Under the pieces are notes generated by a model. The model had not been told where the DNA came from. It saw nothing but the letters and a program-made list of their open reading frames with translations, and searched no databases. A stretch of DNA of 64,000 nucleotides, taken from positions 2,108,001-2,172,000 of the forward strand of contig NZ_CP082904.1 of NCBI RefSeq assembly GCF_023517775.1. Direction: 5' to 3'. Shown one piece after another: positions 52,828 to 62,161 of the stretch (position 1 is its first letter; each line of letters opens with the position of its first letter). The position numbers and the translations under genes were made by a program. This stretch comes from Mixta hanseatica. GTDB taxonomy: Bacteria > Pseudomonadota > Gammaproteobacteria > Enterobacterales > Enterobacteriaceae.

Positions 52828-54124
52828 ACTGCGCCTGATTAAGCGCCAGCGTCGCCAGGGTTTTAACGGCGGTCGCCATCACCTGCTCATTAAAGTCGAA
52901 CCTGGCGTTGTGATGACCGGCCGCCAGATCACAGCCGAAAATCAGATAGGTTGCCTGGCCGCCGCGCTGCTTCACGCGCTCCATCATGTAGGTGGCATCT
53001 TCCGAGCCTGCCGCCTGGGCGGTGCGATCGATTACCGAATTGAACTCACCGAGCGCGACCGCCTGCTGATGAATAAAATCGACCCAGGGCTGCGTCGGGG
53101 TGCAACTGCGCGCTGCGCCCATCAGTTTCACTTGATACTCCACGCCATACATCGCCGCTGCGCCAGCAATAACCCGTAACGCCTGCTGGTAAATATCATC
53201 ATTCACCTGATTGCTGACGCCGCGCGTTTCCAGTTTCATCAGGGCCGTATCCGCCACGACATTGCGTCCGCTACCGGCCTGCAATACGCCAACGTTAATC
53301 CGTGCCACGCCGCCGCTGTGCTGCGGCAGGCTATACAGCCCTAATGTGGCCTGCGCCGCGGCCAGTAGCGCGTTACGCCCCGCTTCCGGCTTGCCGCCCG
53401 CATGGGCGCCGACACCGGTAAAATGCACATCCAGCTTGGTGGTGGCCAGAAAGCTGTCGTTGCCGCACACCAGTTCGCCCGCCGGGACGCCGGTGCCGAG
53501 GTGAATGGCGGTAAAGAGATCGACATCATCAACCACGCCCGCTTCCACCATCGCTTTTGCGCCGCGCACGCCCTCTTCGGCTGGCTGAAAAATCAGTTTA
53601 ATGACACCGGACAGCTGCACCTTCATCGCCATCACCACGGTGGCAAGGCCAAGGCCGATGGTTGTATGGCCATCGTGCGCGCAGGCATGCATCATGCCGG
53701 GATTGCAGGAACCGAAACCTTCGCGCTGCGGCAGATGATCCGCCGCCTGACTTTCATTGAGATCGAGCGCATCCATATCGACGCGAAAGCCCATTACCGG
53801 ACCGGGGCGGCCGGTATCCAGCGTGGCGACAATACCGCAAAAACCGCCGGAGAAATGTGGCAGCCACTGCGCCAGCGCGCCCTGAGCGAGCGCCCGTGCC
53901 TCCTGCTGCCGTAGCGTTTCCGCATCCGGCAAGCCCATGCGCGCCTCGGCGGCAATCACTTCACGTCCCAACTGCAGCTGATAACCCAGCTGACGTAACT
54001 CTTCAGCTACCAGAGTGGCGGTGCGGAATTCCAGCCAGCCAGATTCAGCAAAGCGATGCAGATCGCGGCGCCAGTTTTGCAGCTTCGGCACCAGCACGCT
54101 GACGTGATCGGAGAGGGTTTTCAT
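52811..54124 (-). CDS. abgA: AbgA, p-aminobenzoyl-glutamate hydrolase subunit (start region damaged)
   Basis: A 437-aa M20-family metallohydrolase subunit that with AbgB cleaves p-aminobenzoyl-glutamate, a folate breakdown product. It matches E. coli AbgA from KLQNWRRDLHRFAESGWLEFRTATLVAEELRQLGY through CNPGMMHACAHDGHTTIGLG (metal-site histidines) and LIFQPAEEGVRGAKAMVEAGVVDDVD to SEDATYMM and AAGHHNARFDFNEQ. A perfect 16-bp tandem duplication (54109-54124 and 54125-54140) straddles the start. The ATG at ideal distance from AAGGA (54140) is out of frame and would give a ~31-residue peptide, while the true ATG (54124) is 16 bp too far. Expression is probably impaired, and its partner AbgB is destroyed. 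Confidence 0.85.
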   Translation of the reverse strand: MKTLSDHVSVLVPKLQNWRRDLHRFAESGWLEFRTATLVAEELRQLGYQLQLGREVIAAEARMGLPDAETLRQQEARALAQGALAQWLPHFSGGFCGIVATLDTGRPGPVMGFRVDMDALDLNESQAADHLPQREGFGSCNPGMMHACAHDGHTTIGLGLATVVMAMKVQLSGVIKLIFQPAEEGVRGAKAMVEAGVVDDVDLFTAIHLGTGVPAGELVCGNDSFLATTKLDVHFTGVGAHAGGKPEAGRNALLAAAQATLGLYSLPQHSGGVARINVGVLQAGSGRNVVADTALMKLETRGVSNQVNDDIYQQALRVIAGAAAMYGVEYQVKLMGAARSCTPTQPWVDFIHQQAVALGEFNSVIDRTAQAAGSEDATYMMERVKQRGGQATYLIFGCDLAAGHHNARFDFNEQVMATAVKTLATLALNQAQFGGGQ

Positions 54125-54140
54125 CGGAGAGGGTTTTCAT
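54109..54140. repeat. 16-bp perfect tandem duplication over the abgA start codon
   Basis: Two adjacent copies of CGGAGAGGGTTTTCAT (plus strand). Because 16 is not a multiple of 3, the second start codon is out of frame with abgA. No third copy is present. Confidence 0.95.
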
Positions 54141-54236
54141 CAGGATATCCTTACTGTTGGTTTTTTATGCGCTGGTTCGAATTTACACAACGCCCTGCGG
54201 CAACGTAAGATGCCAAAACCTTGCTCCTGATAAACA

Positions 54237-55154
54237 ATGGTTATCAACCAAACGATGTCAGCAAACCTTAAACTTCATCAGTTGCGCGCTTTTGTTCAGG
54301 TGGCGCGTCAGGGCAGCATTCGTGCCGCCAGCCGCATCTCCGGGCTTTCCCAGCCGGCTCTTACTAAATCGATTCAGGAGCTGGAGCTGTTTTTGGGCGC
54401 GCGCCTGTTTATCCGTCGGCAGCAGGGCGTGGTGCTTACCGATATGGGTGATAACTTTTTTCGGCATGCCAGTCTGGTGCTGGAGGAATTACGCGTGGCT
54501 CAGGAGGATATTCAGCAGCGGCTGGGGCTGGCGGGCGGTCAGGTAAATATCGGTGTGGGCGGCAGCGTGGCGCGCACGCTGATGCCGCAGGTCATCACCC
54601 AGTTTCATCGGGAATATCCGTTGGTAAAAGTGCGCATCGTTGAGGGGCAACTGGTCTCAATGATCCCGGAGTTGCGTCAGGGAGAACTGGATTTTACTAT
54701 CAGCACCTACGATCGTAGCCATCTCGATCAGGAGTTAACCTGCGAACGGCTGATGCAGCGCAAATATAAAGTGGCGGTACGCAAAGGCCATCCGATGGAG
54801 AAGGCGCGATCGCTGGCTGAGCTACAACAGTGTGAATGGACGATGCCGACGCCCCGGGGCAGCTATTATCGTCTGCTGCATGACATGTTCGCTGAGCGCG
54901 GCATAGCGCCCAATATTGTGGTGACGTGTGAAACCTTTATGGCCTGCGTCAGCCTGGTGGCGAAAAGTGATTTCGTCACCATCCTTTCCGTCGATGTGCT
55001 GGATGATCCGCTGTTAAGTCAACATCTGACGGCGCTGGAGCTGGACGAGCCGCTGCCACAGGCGACCTTTTACCTTATCCAGCGTAAGGATACCGCCCTT
55101 ACGCCGATGAGCGCGCATATGGCTCAGCTGTTTCGCCGCTCCTGTCAGCGCTGA
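54237..55154 (+). CDS. abgR: LysR-type regulator AbgR
   Basis: A 305-aa LysR regulator matching E. coli AbgR. It has the HTH in LHQLRAFVQVARQGSIRAASRISGLSQPALTKSIQELE and the effector domain with VNIGVGGSVARTLMPQVITQFH, VRIVEGQLVSMIPELRQGELDFTI, WTMPTPRGSYYRLLHD and CETFMACVSLVAKSDF. It is divergent from abgA, the standard abgR-abgABT arrangement. It remains intact although all three target genes are damaged. Alternative start at 54255 (MSANLKLHQLR). The ribosome binding site is poor for either. Confidence 0.9.
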   Translation: MVINQTMSANLKLHQLRAFVQVARQGSIRAASRISGLSQPALTKSIQELELFLGARLFIRRQQGVVLTDMGDNFFRHASLVLEELRVAQEDIQQRLGLAGGQVNIGVGGSVARTLMPQVITQFHREYPLVKVRIVEGQLVSMIPELRQGELDFTISTYDRSHLDQELTCERLMQRKYKVAVRKGHPMEKARSLAELQQCEWTMPTPRGSYYRLLHDMFAERGIAPNIVVTCETFMACVSLVAKSDFVTILSVDVLDDPLLSQHLTALELDEPLPQATFYLIQRKDTALTPMSAHMAQLFRRSCQR

Positions 55155-55290
55155 ACCCGGCAAAATTAAAACCTGCAGATAGCGGTGAAAAAGCGGCCAC
55201 AGGCCAGCTTGTCAGGCGCTGCGAAAGTTGCTGTTTATAAAAGCGTTAGGAGAACCAGTCGCTTTCAGGGCCAGCAATAACCGGATAAAA

Positions 55291-55317
55291 AATATCCATA
55301 CAGCCTATATGGATATT
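55291..55317. repeat. Perfect 10-bp inverted repeat with 7-base loop
   Basis: AATATCCATA, loop CAGCCTA, TATGGATATT. It lies in the non-coding gap between abgR and narI (55155-55435), which otherwise shows only a terminator. There is no T run, so it is not a rho-independent terminator. Confidence 0.85.
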
Positions 55318-55392
55318 GCTTTCCAGGTAATCTTTACTAACTTTAATAACGAGTTCCTGTGTAACCCTTTTTGCTGTAGACGCTTTTCGTCG

Positions 55393-55430
55393 TCCGGCAC
55401 CGCTTCATTGCCACGGTGCCGGATTTTTTT
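55393..55430 (+). terminator. Terminator between abgR and narI
   Basis: Strong 10-bp stem TCCGGCACCG/CGGTGCCGGA followed by seven T on the plus strand. The stem may also end the converging nar transcript. Confidence 0.88.
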
Positions 55431-55435
55431 ATGTT

Positions 55436-56113
55436 CTAGCGGCGAGCCCGCACCAGCTGGTAACGGCGGGTAAAGTATTCAAACGGCGCGCTCCAGACGT
55501 GAACCAGACGGGTGAAAGGAAAGATCAGGAAAATCGTCATCCCCAGCACCAGATGAACGCGATAAATCCATTCAACCCCATCCAGCCAGGTAGAAGCGTT
55601 ACCCTGGAAGGTTACTACCGACTGTGCCCAGCCCACCAGTTTCATCATTCCCACGCCGTCCAGGTGGCGTAGCGAGAACAGAATAGAGGTCAGGCCGAGG
55701 ATCAGCTGCGTCATCAAAATCCCCAGAATCACAATATCAGCCCGGCTTGAGGTGGCACGCACGCGTGGATTAAACATGCGGCGTTTCAGCAGCATTAACC
55801 CGCCCACCAGCGCCATCAGGCCAAAGACCCCGCCGGCGATCATCGCCAGTTTCTGCTTGGTGGCGATCTCCAGGAACGGTTCATAGACCCAGTGCGGCGT
55901 CAGCAGGCCAAACAGATGACCGAAGAAAATGCCGATAATCCCGATATGGAACAGGTTCGAGGCCAGACGGAAGTTGCCTTTATCCAGCATCTGACTGGAT
56001 CCGGCGCGCCAGGTGTACTGCCCATAGTCATAACGTAACCAGCTGCCGATCAGAAACACCGTCCCGCACAGATAGGGATAGATATCGAAAAAGAAGATGT
56101 TCAGATAGTGCAT
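55436..56113 (-). CDS. narI: Respiratory nitrate reductase gamma subunit NarI
   Basis: The 225-aa membrane cytochrome b subunit (five helices, two b hemes) that takes electrons from quinol and passes them to NarH. The N-terminus is [36 protein letters not shown], with heme histidines in [17 protein letters not shown] and in the C-terminal [24 protein letters not shown]. Start and length equal the E. coli protein, and the ATG overlaps the narJ stop (TAATG). It is the last gene of narGHJI. Confidence 0.96.
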   Translation of the reverse strand: MHYLNIFFFDIYPYLCGTVFLIGSWLRYDYGQYTWRAGSSQMLDKGNFRLASNLFHIGIIGIFFGHLFGLLTPHWVYEPFLEIATKQKLAMIAGGVFGLMALVGGLMLLKRRMFNPRVRATSSRADIVILGILMTQLILGLTSILFSLRHLDGVGMMKLVGWAQSVVTFQGNASTWLDGVEWIYRVHLVLGMTIFLIFPFTRLVHVWSAPFEYFTRRYQLVRARR

Positions 56114-56808
56114 TATTTCGATCCTCCGGCTGACAAATCCAGATATTGCGGGATGGGCTGCTGCTGAAAACGCTGCTGATGCGCTTTTTCCAGTGAGGTG
56201 TCGCACGCCTGCGCCCGGTCGTCGATAAATTTTATTTGCGCCTCTTCCCATACGGCATCCAGCGCCTGGCGGGTATCGTCGCGCGGCTCTTTGCTGACCT
56301 GTCCGGCCACGCTGCTGCTGCGCAGCGGACTGCCCGCCCAGATCAGCAGCGTATCGAACAGCTGGCTAAAAGCGCTGGCGCGCTGCTGTAGCCGCCCGCC
56401 AATCAGCGCCAAAATCGGCGCCACATCCAACAGCCCTTCGCGCGCCGCCATCTCTGGCTGCTGGCTCAGATACTCCAGATAAAGCGGCAAATAGTCCGGC
56501 AGCTCGCGGCAGTCCAGCAGCAGCCCCGCCTGCTCATACTGCGCCAGCAAATTGACCATCGCCTGGCCGCGATCGCGTGATTCGCCATGTACATGCTCAA
56601 ACAGCAGCAGCGAGGTGGCGCAGCCGCGATCGAAAGTTTCACACCACTCCGACTGCCGATCCAGCAGCTCGCCGCTGAGCCAGTGGCTGGCAAACGACTG
56701 CAGCATTGGCGCCTGCTGCGCCACCAGCGCTTTCAGCTCCTCCCTCTCCTCCCACAGCGTCTTATCCGGGTACTCCAGCAGCAGGGCAATCACTTTAAGC
56801 ATCAGCAT
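56113..56808 (-). CDS. narJ: Nitrate reductase assembly chaperone NarJ
   Basis: A 231-aa redox enzyme maturation chaperone that binds apo-NarG and times molybdenum-cofactor and FS0 cluster insertion before membrane attachment. It is an all-helical protein with family segments [49 protein letters not shown] and [15 protein letters not shown]. Its ATG overlaps the narH stop codon (TAATG), and its stop overlaps narI. The C-terminal ~60 residues are less conserved, as usual. Confidence 0.95.
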   Translation of the reverse strand: MLMLKVIALLLEYPDKTLWEEREELKALVAQQAPMLQSFASHWLSGELLDRQSEWCETFDRGCATSLLLFEHVHGESRDRGQAMVNLLAQYEQAGLLLDCRELPDYLPLYLEYLSQQPEMAAREGLLDVAPILALIGGRLQQRASAFSQLFDTLLIWAGSPLRSSSVAGQVSKEPRDDTRQALDAVWEEAQIKFIDDRAQACDTSLEKAHQQRFQQQPIPQYLDLSAGGSK

Positions 56809-58340
56809 TATTCGCCCTCCGCCCGGTGGGTGATATTGATGGCATCGATGCGGCGGCTATTGAACAGGTTGAATTTGCTGTCGCTGCCATGGCAGCCGTC
56901 GCCAAAGGTAAAGCCGCAGCCGTTGCGCTCCGGGAAAGCGTCCGCCGCCAGCTCGCGATGGCTGGTGGGGATCACGAAGCGATCCTCATAGTTGGCGATG
57001 GCCAAATAGCGATACATCTCTTCCACCTGCGCCACGCTCAGGCCAACCTGCTCAATGGCGCGGGTATCGGTCTCGCCATCCACCGTTTGCGCGCGCTTGT
57101 AATGGCGCATCGCCATCATTCTTTTCAGTGCCCGCAGCACCGGCGCGGTATCGCCAGCGCTCAGCAGGTTCGCCAGGTATTGCACCGGAATGCGCAGCGT
57201 TTCCACCGCCGGCAGCGCGCCATCCATCGGCAGCGCGCCCGCGTCAGCCACCGACTGAATCGGCGACAAGGGCGGCACGTACCAGACCATCGGCAAGGTA
57301 CGGTATTCAGGGTGCAGCGGCAGCGCCAGTTTCCAGTCCATCGCCAGCTTCCAGACCGGCGATTTTTGCGCCGCGTCCAGCACGTTTTCCGGGATGCCCT
57401 GCGCCAGCGCTTCCGCAATCACTTCCGGGTCATTGGGATCCAAAAACACGTCAAGCTGACGCTCATAGAGATCGGTTTCATGCTCGGTGCTGGCGGCATC
57501 GGCAATGCGGTCGGCGTCATACAGCACCACGCCAAGATAGCGGATACGGCCAACGCAGGTTTCTGAACAGACGGTCGGCATGCCGGATTCGATACGTGGA
57601 TAACAAAAAATGCACTTCTCCGATTTCCCGCTTTTCCAGTTAAAGTAGATTTTTTTGTAGGGGCAGCCGCTGATGCACAGGCGCCAGCCGCGGCAGCGGT
57701 CCTGATCAATCAGTACGATGCCGTCCTCTTCGCGCTTATAGATAGCGCCGCTGGGACAGGTAGCCACGCAGCTGGGGTTCAGGCAGTGTTCGCACAGGCG
57801 CGGCAGATACATCATAAAGGTGTTTTCAAACTGGCCGTACATCTCCTTCTGCATCGCCACGAAGTTGCTGTCCTGCGAGCGCATACTGAATTCGCCGCCA
57901 AGAATCTCTTCCCAGTTCGGTCCCCACTCCACCTTTTTCATGCGCTGCCCGCTGATCAGCGAACGCGGGCGGGCGATCGGCTGATATTTACCCTCTTTGG
58001 CGTTATGCAGATGCTGATAGTCAAAGCTGAACGGCTCGTAGTAATCATCAATGCCCGGCACTTCCGGGTTAGCGAAGATTTTAGCCATGACGCCCGCTTT
58101 GCCGCCCAGCCTTGGCTCCAGCTTGCCGTTGATTTTACGGATCCAGCCGCCCTTCCATTTGTCCTGATCTTCCCAGGCTTTGGGATAGCCGATGCCCGGC
58201 TTGGTTTCCACATTATTAAACCAGGCGTATTCCATGCCTTCGCGTCCGGTCCAGACGTTTTTACAGGTAACGGAGCAGGTATGACAGCCAATGCATTTGT
58301 CGAGATTCATCACCATCCCGACCTGTGAACGTATTTTCAT
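56808..58340 (-). CDS. narH: Nitrate reductase beta subunit NarH
   Basis: The 510-aa iron-sulfur subunit carrying three 4Fe-4S and one 3Fe-4S clusters between NarI and NarG. Cysteine groups are CIGCHTCSVTC near residue 16-26, CEHCLNPSCVATC near 184-196, CRGWRLCISGC (the Trp replacing a Cys marks the 3Fe-4S cluster) and CIFCYPRIESGMPTVCSETC. The start MKIRSQVGMVMNLDKC overlaps the narG stop by 4 bp. Confidence 0.97.
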   Translation of the reverse strand: MKIRSQVGMVMNLDKCIGCHTCSVTCKNVWTGREGMEYAWFNNVETKPGIGYPKAWEDQDKWKGGWIRKINGKLEPRLGGKAGVMAKIFANPEVPGIDDYYEPFSFDYQHLHNAKEGKYQPIARPRSLISGQRMKKVEWGPNWEEILGGEFSMRSQDSNFVAMQKEMYGQFENTFMMYLPRLCEHCLNPSCVATCPSGAIYKREEDGIVLIDQDRCRGWRLCISGCPYKKIYFNWKSGKSEKCIFCYPRIESGMPTVCSETCVGRIRYLGVVLYDADRIADAASTEHETDLYERQLDVFLDPNDPEVIAEALAQGIPENVLDAAQKSPVWKLAMDWKLALPLHPEYRTLPMVWYVPPLSPIQSVADAGALPMDGALPAVETLRIPVQYLANLLSAGDTAPVLRALKRMMAMRHYKRAQTVDGETDTRAIEQVGLSVAQVEEMYRYLAIANYEDRFVIPTSHRELAADAFPERNGCGFTFGDGCHGSDSKFNLFNSRRIDAINITHRAEGE

Positions 58341-61300
58341 TGCGCTTCCCCCTGCACCTGGTCCTGGCCTTCGCCATCCAGCCAGTTGATGTTTTTCATT
58401 TTGCGGATCATGATGAACTCGTCGCGGTTAGAGCCGACGGTGCCGTAATAGTTAAAGCTGTAGGCCAGATGTGCATAGCCGCCGATCATATGGGTGGGTT
58501 TCGGGCAGATGCGGGTCACGGAGTTATGGAAGCCGCCGCGAATGCCGGTTACCTCCGAACCGGGGATATTGGTGATGCGCTCCTGCGCGTGATACATCAT
58601 GGTGGAGCCAGGCTTCACGCGCTGGCTCACCACCGCGCGACAGGTCAGCGCACCGTTGGCGTTAAACACCTCTACCCAGTCGTTATCCTTGATCCGTAGC
58701 TCACGCGCGTCATCCTCGCTCATCCAGATAATCGGTCCGCCGCGCGACATGGTCAGCATCAGCAGGTTTTCGCTGTAGGTAGAGTGAATGCCCCATTTCT
58801 GATGCGGCGTCAGGAAGTTCAGCGCCTTTTCCGGGAAACCGTTCGACGGAATATGCTGTAGCTGGGTGACGCTTCGCGTATCAATCGGCGGACGATAGGA
58901 GACCAGGCTTTCGCCAAAAGCGCGCATCCACGGATGATCCTGATAAAGCTGCTGACGTCCGGAAAGCGTGCGCCACGGAATCAGCTCATGCACGTTGGTA
59001 TAGCTGGAGTTATAAGAGACATGCTCATCCTCCAGGCCGGACCAGGTGGGACTGGAGATAATTTTGCGCGGCTGCGCCTGAATATCGCGGAAGCGGATTT
59101 TCTCCTCTTCTTTGCGGCGCGCCAGATGGGTATGTTCGCGGCCAGTGATCTCGCCCAGCGCTTCCCAGGCTTTTACCGCCACCTGGCCATTGGTCTCTGG
59201 CGCCAGCGTCAGGATCATCTCCGCCGCGTCGATAGCGCTGTTGATCATCGGCTGCCCTTTCGCCGGGCCATCCGCCTTCACATAGTTCAACTTACGCAGC
59301 AGCTCGACCTCATTGGCCGTCTGCCAGTTAATCCCCTTGCCGCCGTTACCGATGCTCTCCAGCAGGGGGCCAACCGAGGTAAAGCGCTCCCAGGTGGCCG
59401 GATAGTCGCGTTCAACCGTGATGATATTGGGCGCGGTTTTGCCGGGGATCAGATCGCACTCGCCTTTATGCCACTCTTTGATGTCGTAGGGCTGGGCCAG
59501 TTCGGCGGGCGAATCGTGCTGAATCGGCTGCAGCACGACATCGGTTTCCTTGCCCAGATGGCCCACACAGAGCGTGGAGAAGGTTTTAGCGATATCTTTA
59601 TAGATCTCCCAGTCCGAGCGCGACTCCCAGACCGGATCGACCGCGGCAGAAAGCGGATGAATAAACGGATGCATATCCGTGGTGTTCATATCATCCTTCT
59701 CATACCAGGAGGCGGTCGGCAGCACCACGTCCGAGTAGAGACAGGTGGTGGACATGCGAAAATCGAGCGTTACCAGCAGATCCAGCTTGCCCTCCAGCGC
59801 CTGGGTCTGCCATTCCACCTCTTCCGGGATAGCATCGCCCTTGCCCACGCACTCTTCCCCCTGAATGCCGCTGTCGGTGCCCAGCAGATATTTCAGCAGG
59901 TACTCATGGCCCTTGCCGGAGGACCCGAGCAGATTGGATCGCCAGATAAACAGATTACGCGGATGGTTATTGCCGTCGTCCGGCTGTTCACAGGCGAAGC
60001 GCAGTTTGCCGCTTTTCAACGCGTCGACGGTGTAATCCACCGGCGACTGTCCCGCCTCTTTCGCCAGCCCGGCGAGGCGCAGCGGGTTGGTGTTCAGCTG
60101 CGGCGCCGAAGGCAGCCAGCCCATACGCTCGGCGCGGACATTGAAATCGATCAGCTGGCCGGTGAATTTTTGTTTCTGAGCGATAGGCGACAGCAGCTCG
60201 CCGATGCTCAGTTTCTCAAAACGCCACTGGCTGGCATGCGCGTAAAAATAAGAGGTGCTGTTCATCTGACGCGGCGGCCGCGCCCAGTCCAGCGCAAAGG
60301 CCAGCGGCATCCAGCCAGTTTGCGGCCGCAGCTTCTCCTGGCCGACATAGTGCGCCCAGCCGCCGCCGGTTTGCCCTACGCAGCCGCAAAAGACCAGCAT
60401 GTTAATCAGGCCGCGGTAGTTCATATCCATGTGGTACCAGTGGTTGAGACCGGCACCGACGATAATCATTGAGCGCCCACGCGTTTTATGGGCGGTCTCG
60501 GCGAACTCGCGCGCGATATGTTCCAGGTTTTTACGCGGCACGCCGCTGATCTGCTCCGCCCAGGCAGGCGTATAGGCCTTGATATCATCGTAGCTTTGCG
60601 CGCAGTTGGCATCGTCCATCCCGCGATCCAGCCCGTAATTCGCCAGCATCAAATCGTATACCGTCACCACGCGTCCAGCGCTGCCGTCCGCCAGGGTAAT
60701 ATGCTTCACCGGTAGCTGATGCAGCAGCACCGGCTCTTGCTTCACATGACGGAAGTTAGGGTTTTCGTTACCGCCATAGTAGGGAAAGGCGACTGAGACC
60801 ACCTCGTCGCGATCGTCAATCAACGAGAGGCGCAGTTCTACCTCGCTGCCTGCCGCCTGCGGCTCCAGGTTCCATTTCCCCTTTTCGCCCCAGCGGAAAC
60901 CGATGGATCCGTTTGGCACCACCAGATCGCCGCTGGCGCTCAGGGCCACGGTTTTCCAGTCCGGATTATTGGCTTCGCCCAGCGCATCGGTGAGATCGGC
61001 GGCGCGCAGCAGCCGGCCCGATGTGTAATAGCCGCTTTCATCTGGCTCCAGCAGCACCAGCATCGGCATATCGGTATAGCGCCGCGCATAGCTGAGAAAA
61101 TATTCGCTGGGGTTATTCAGATGGAACTCTTTCAGGATCACATGGCCCATCGCCATCGCCAGCGCGCTGTCGGTCCCCTGTTTCGGCGACAGCCACTGAT
61201 CGCACAGCTTGGCGACTTCTGAATAGTCCGGGCTAATGGCGATGGTTTTGGTGCCTTTGTAACGCACTTCGGTAAAGAAATGGGCATCTGGCGTACGGGT

Positions 61301-62077
61301 CTGCGGTACGTTTGACCCCCAGGCGATGATATAGCTGGAGTTATACCAGTCGGCCGATTCCGGCACGTCGGTCTGTTCGCCCCAGGTCATCGGCGAGGCG
61401 GGCGGCAAATCGCAGTACCAGTCATAAAAGCTCAGACTGGTGGCGCCAATCAGCGAAAGATAGCGCGTGCCGGCAGCGTAGGAGATCATCGACATCGCCG
61501 GGATGGGTGAAAAACCAGCGACGCGATCGGGGCCGCAGTGCTTAATGGTCCAGATATTGGCGGCGGCGATCAGCGTATTCAGCTCTTTCCAGTCAGAGCG
61601 GATAAAGCCGCCGTGCCCGCGCGCCTGTTTATAACTGCGGCTTTTTTCCGGATCGGTGACAATGGCGTTCCAGGCCAGCACCGGATCGCCATGCTGCGCC
61701 AGCGCCTCGCGCCACAGTTCCACCAGCCGTCTGCGCACCAGCGGATATTTCAGCCGGTTGGCGCTGTAGATATACCAGGAGTAGCTGGCGCCGCGTGGGC
61801 AGCCGCGCGGCTCATGGTTAGGTAAATCGGGACGGGTGCGCGGATAGTCGGTCTGCTGCGTTTCCCAGGTGACCAGCCCATTTTTGACATAAATTTTCCA
61901 GCTACAGGAGCCGGTACAGTTTACGCCGTGGGTCGATCTTACGATTTTGTCGTACTGCCAGCGCTGGCGATAGCTGTCTTCCCAATCGCGGTTGCTGTTC
62001 ATCAACTGCCCGTGTCCATCCGAGAAGGAGTCGCTTTTCTGGCGGAAATAGCGAAACTTGTCCACTAGCTTGCTCAT
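58337..62077 (-). CDS. narG: Respiratory nitrate reductase alpha subunit NarG
   Basis: The 1246-aa cytoplasmic-facing catalytic subunit containing bis-MGD molybdenum and the FS0 cluster. It reduces nitrate to nitrite in anaerobic respiration. His50 and Cys54, Cys58 in HGVNCTGSC plus the later Cys in GCPRGASYSW bind FS0. The molybdopterin domains follow (NRLKYPLVRRRL; SFYDWYCDLPPASPMTWGEQTDVPE). The start MSKLVDKFRYFRQKS at 62077 has GGAG 6 bases upstream and matches E. coli; the ATG at 62128 is not supported. The distance to narK is only 84 bp. Confidence 0.97.
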   Translation of the reverse strand: MSKLVDKFRYFRQKSDSFSDGHGQLMNSNRDWEDSYRQRWQYDKIVRSTHGVNCTGSCSWKIYVKNGLVTWETQQTDYPRTRPDLPNHEPRGCPRGASYSWYIYSANRLKYPLVRRRLVELWREALAQHGDPVLAWNAIVTDPEKSRSYKQARGHGGFIRSDWKELNTLIAAANIWTIKHCGPDRVAGFSPIPAMSMISYAAGTRYLSLIGATSLSFYDWYCDLPPASPMTWGEQTDVPESADWYNSSYIIAWGSNVPQTRTPDAHFFTEVRYKGTKTIAISPDYSEVAKLCDQWLSPKQGTDSALAMAMGHVILKEFHLNNPSEYFLSYARRYTDMPMLVLLEPDESGYYTSGRLLRAADLTDALGEANNPDWKTVALSASGDLVVPNGSIGFRWGEKGKWNLEPQAAGSEVELRLSLIDDRDEVVSVAFPYYGGNENPNFRHVKQEPVLLHQLPVKHITLADGSAGRVVTVYDLMLANYGLDRGMDDANCAQSYDDIKAYTPAWAEQISGVPRKNLEHIAREFAETAHKTRGRSMIIVGAGLNHWYHMDMNYRGLINMLVFCGCVGQTGGGWAHYVGQEKLRPQTGWMPLAFALDWARPPRQMNSTSYFYAHASQWRFEKLSIGELLSPIAQKQKFTGQLIDFNVRAERMGWLPSAPQLNTNPLRLAGLAKEAGQSPVDYTVDALKSGKLRFACEQPDDGNNHPRNLFIWRSNLLGSSGKGHEYLLKYLLGTDSGIQGEECVGKGDAIPEEVEWQTQALEGKLDLLVTLDFRMSTTCLYSDVVLPTASWYEKDDMNTTDMHPFIHPLSAAVDPVWESRSDWEIYKDIAKTFSTLCVGHLGKETDVVLQPIQHDSPAELAQPYDIKEWHKGECDLIPGKTAPNIITVERDYPATWERFTSVGPLLESIGNGGKGINWQTANEVELLRKLNYVKADGPAKGQPMINSAIDAAEMILTLAPETNGQVAVKAWEALGEITGREHTHLARRKEEEKIRFRDIQAQPRKIISSPTWSGLEDEHVSYNSSYTNVHELIPWRTLSGRQQLYQDHPWMRAFGESLVSYRPPIDTRSVTQLQHIPSNGFPEKALNFLTPHQKWGIHSTYSENLLMLTMSRGGPIIWMSEDDARELRIKDNDWVEVFNANGALTCRAVVSQRVKPGSTMMYHAQERITNIPGSEVTGIRGGFHNSVTRICPKPTHMIGGYAHLAYSFNYYGTVGSNRDEFIMIRKMKNINWLDGEGQDQVQGEAQ

Positions 62078-62161
62078 TACCCACTCCTGGCAGAGAGTTT
62101 CCCTGCGGTTACATGGCTCAAATTGCACAACCTGAAAAACAGGTCGAAGAAGATGCCGTGA

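Noticed and set aside
54160..54200. GGTTCGAAT-like T-loop sequence suggesting a tRNA
   Set aside because: No acceptor, D or anticodon stems can be formed around it.
56826..57566. 246-codon open frame antisense to narH
   Set aside because: Composition (His/Arg/Gln rich) is typical of an antisense shadow of a GC-rich gene; narH is certain on the other strand.
58934..60472. 512-codon open frame antisense to narG
   Set aside because: It is a shadow of the highly conserved narG reading frame on the opposite strand, with no recognisable protein family or ribosome binding site.
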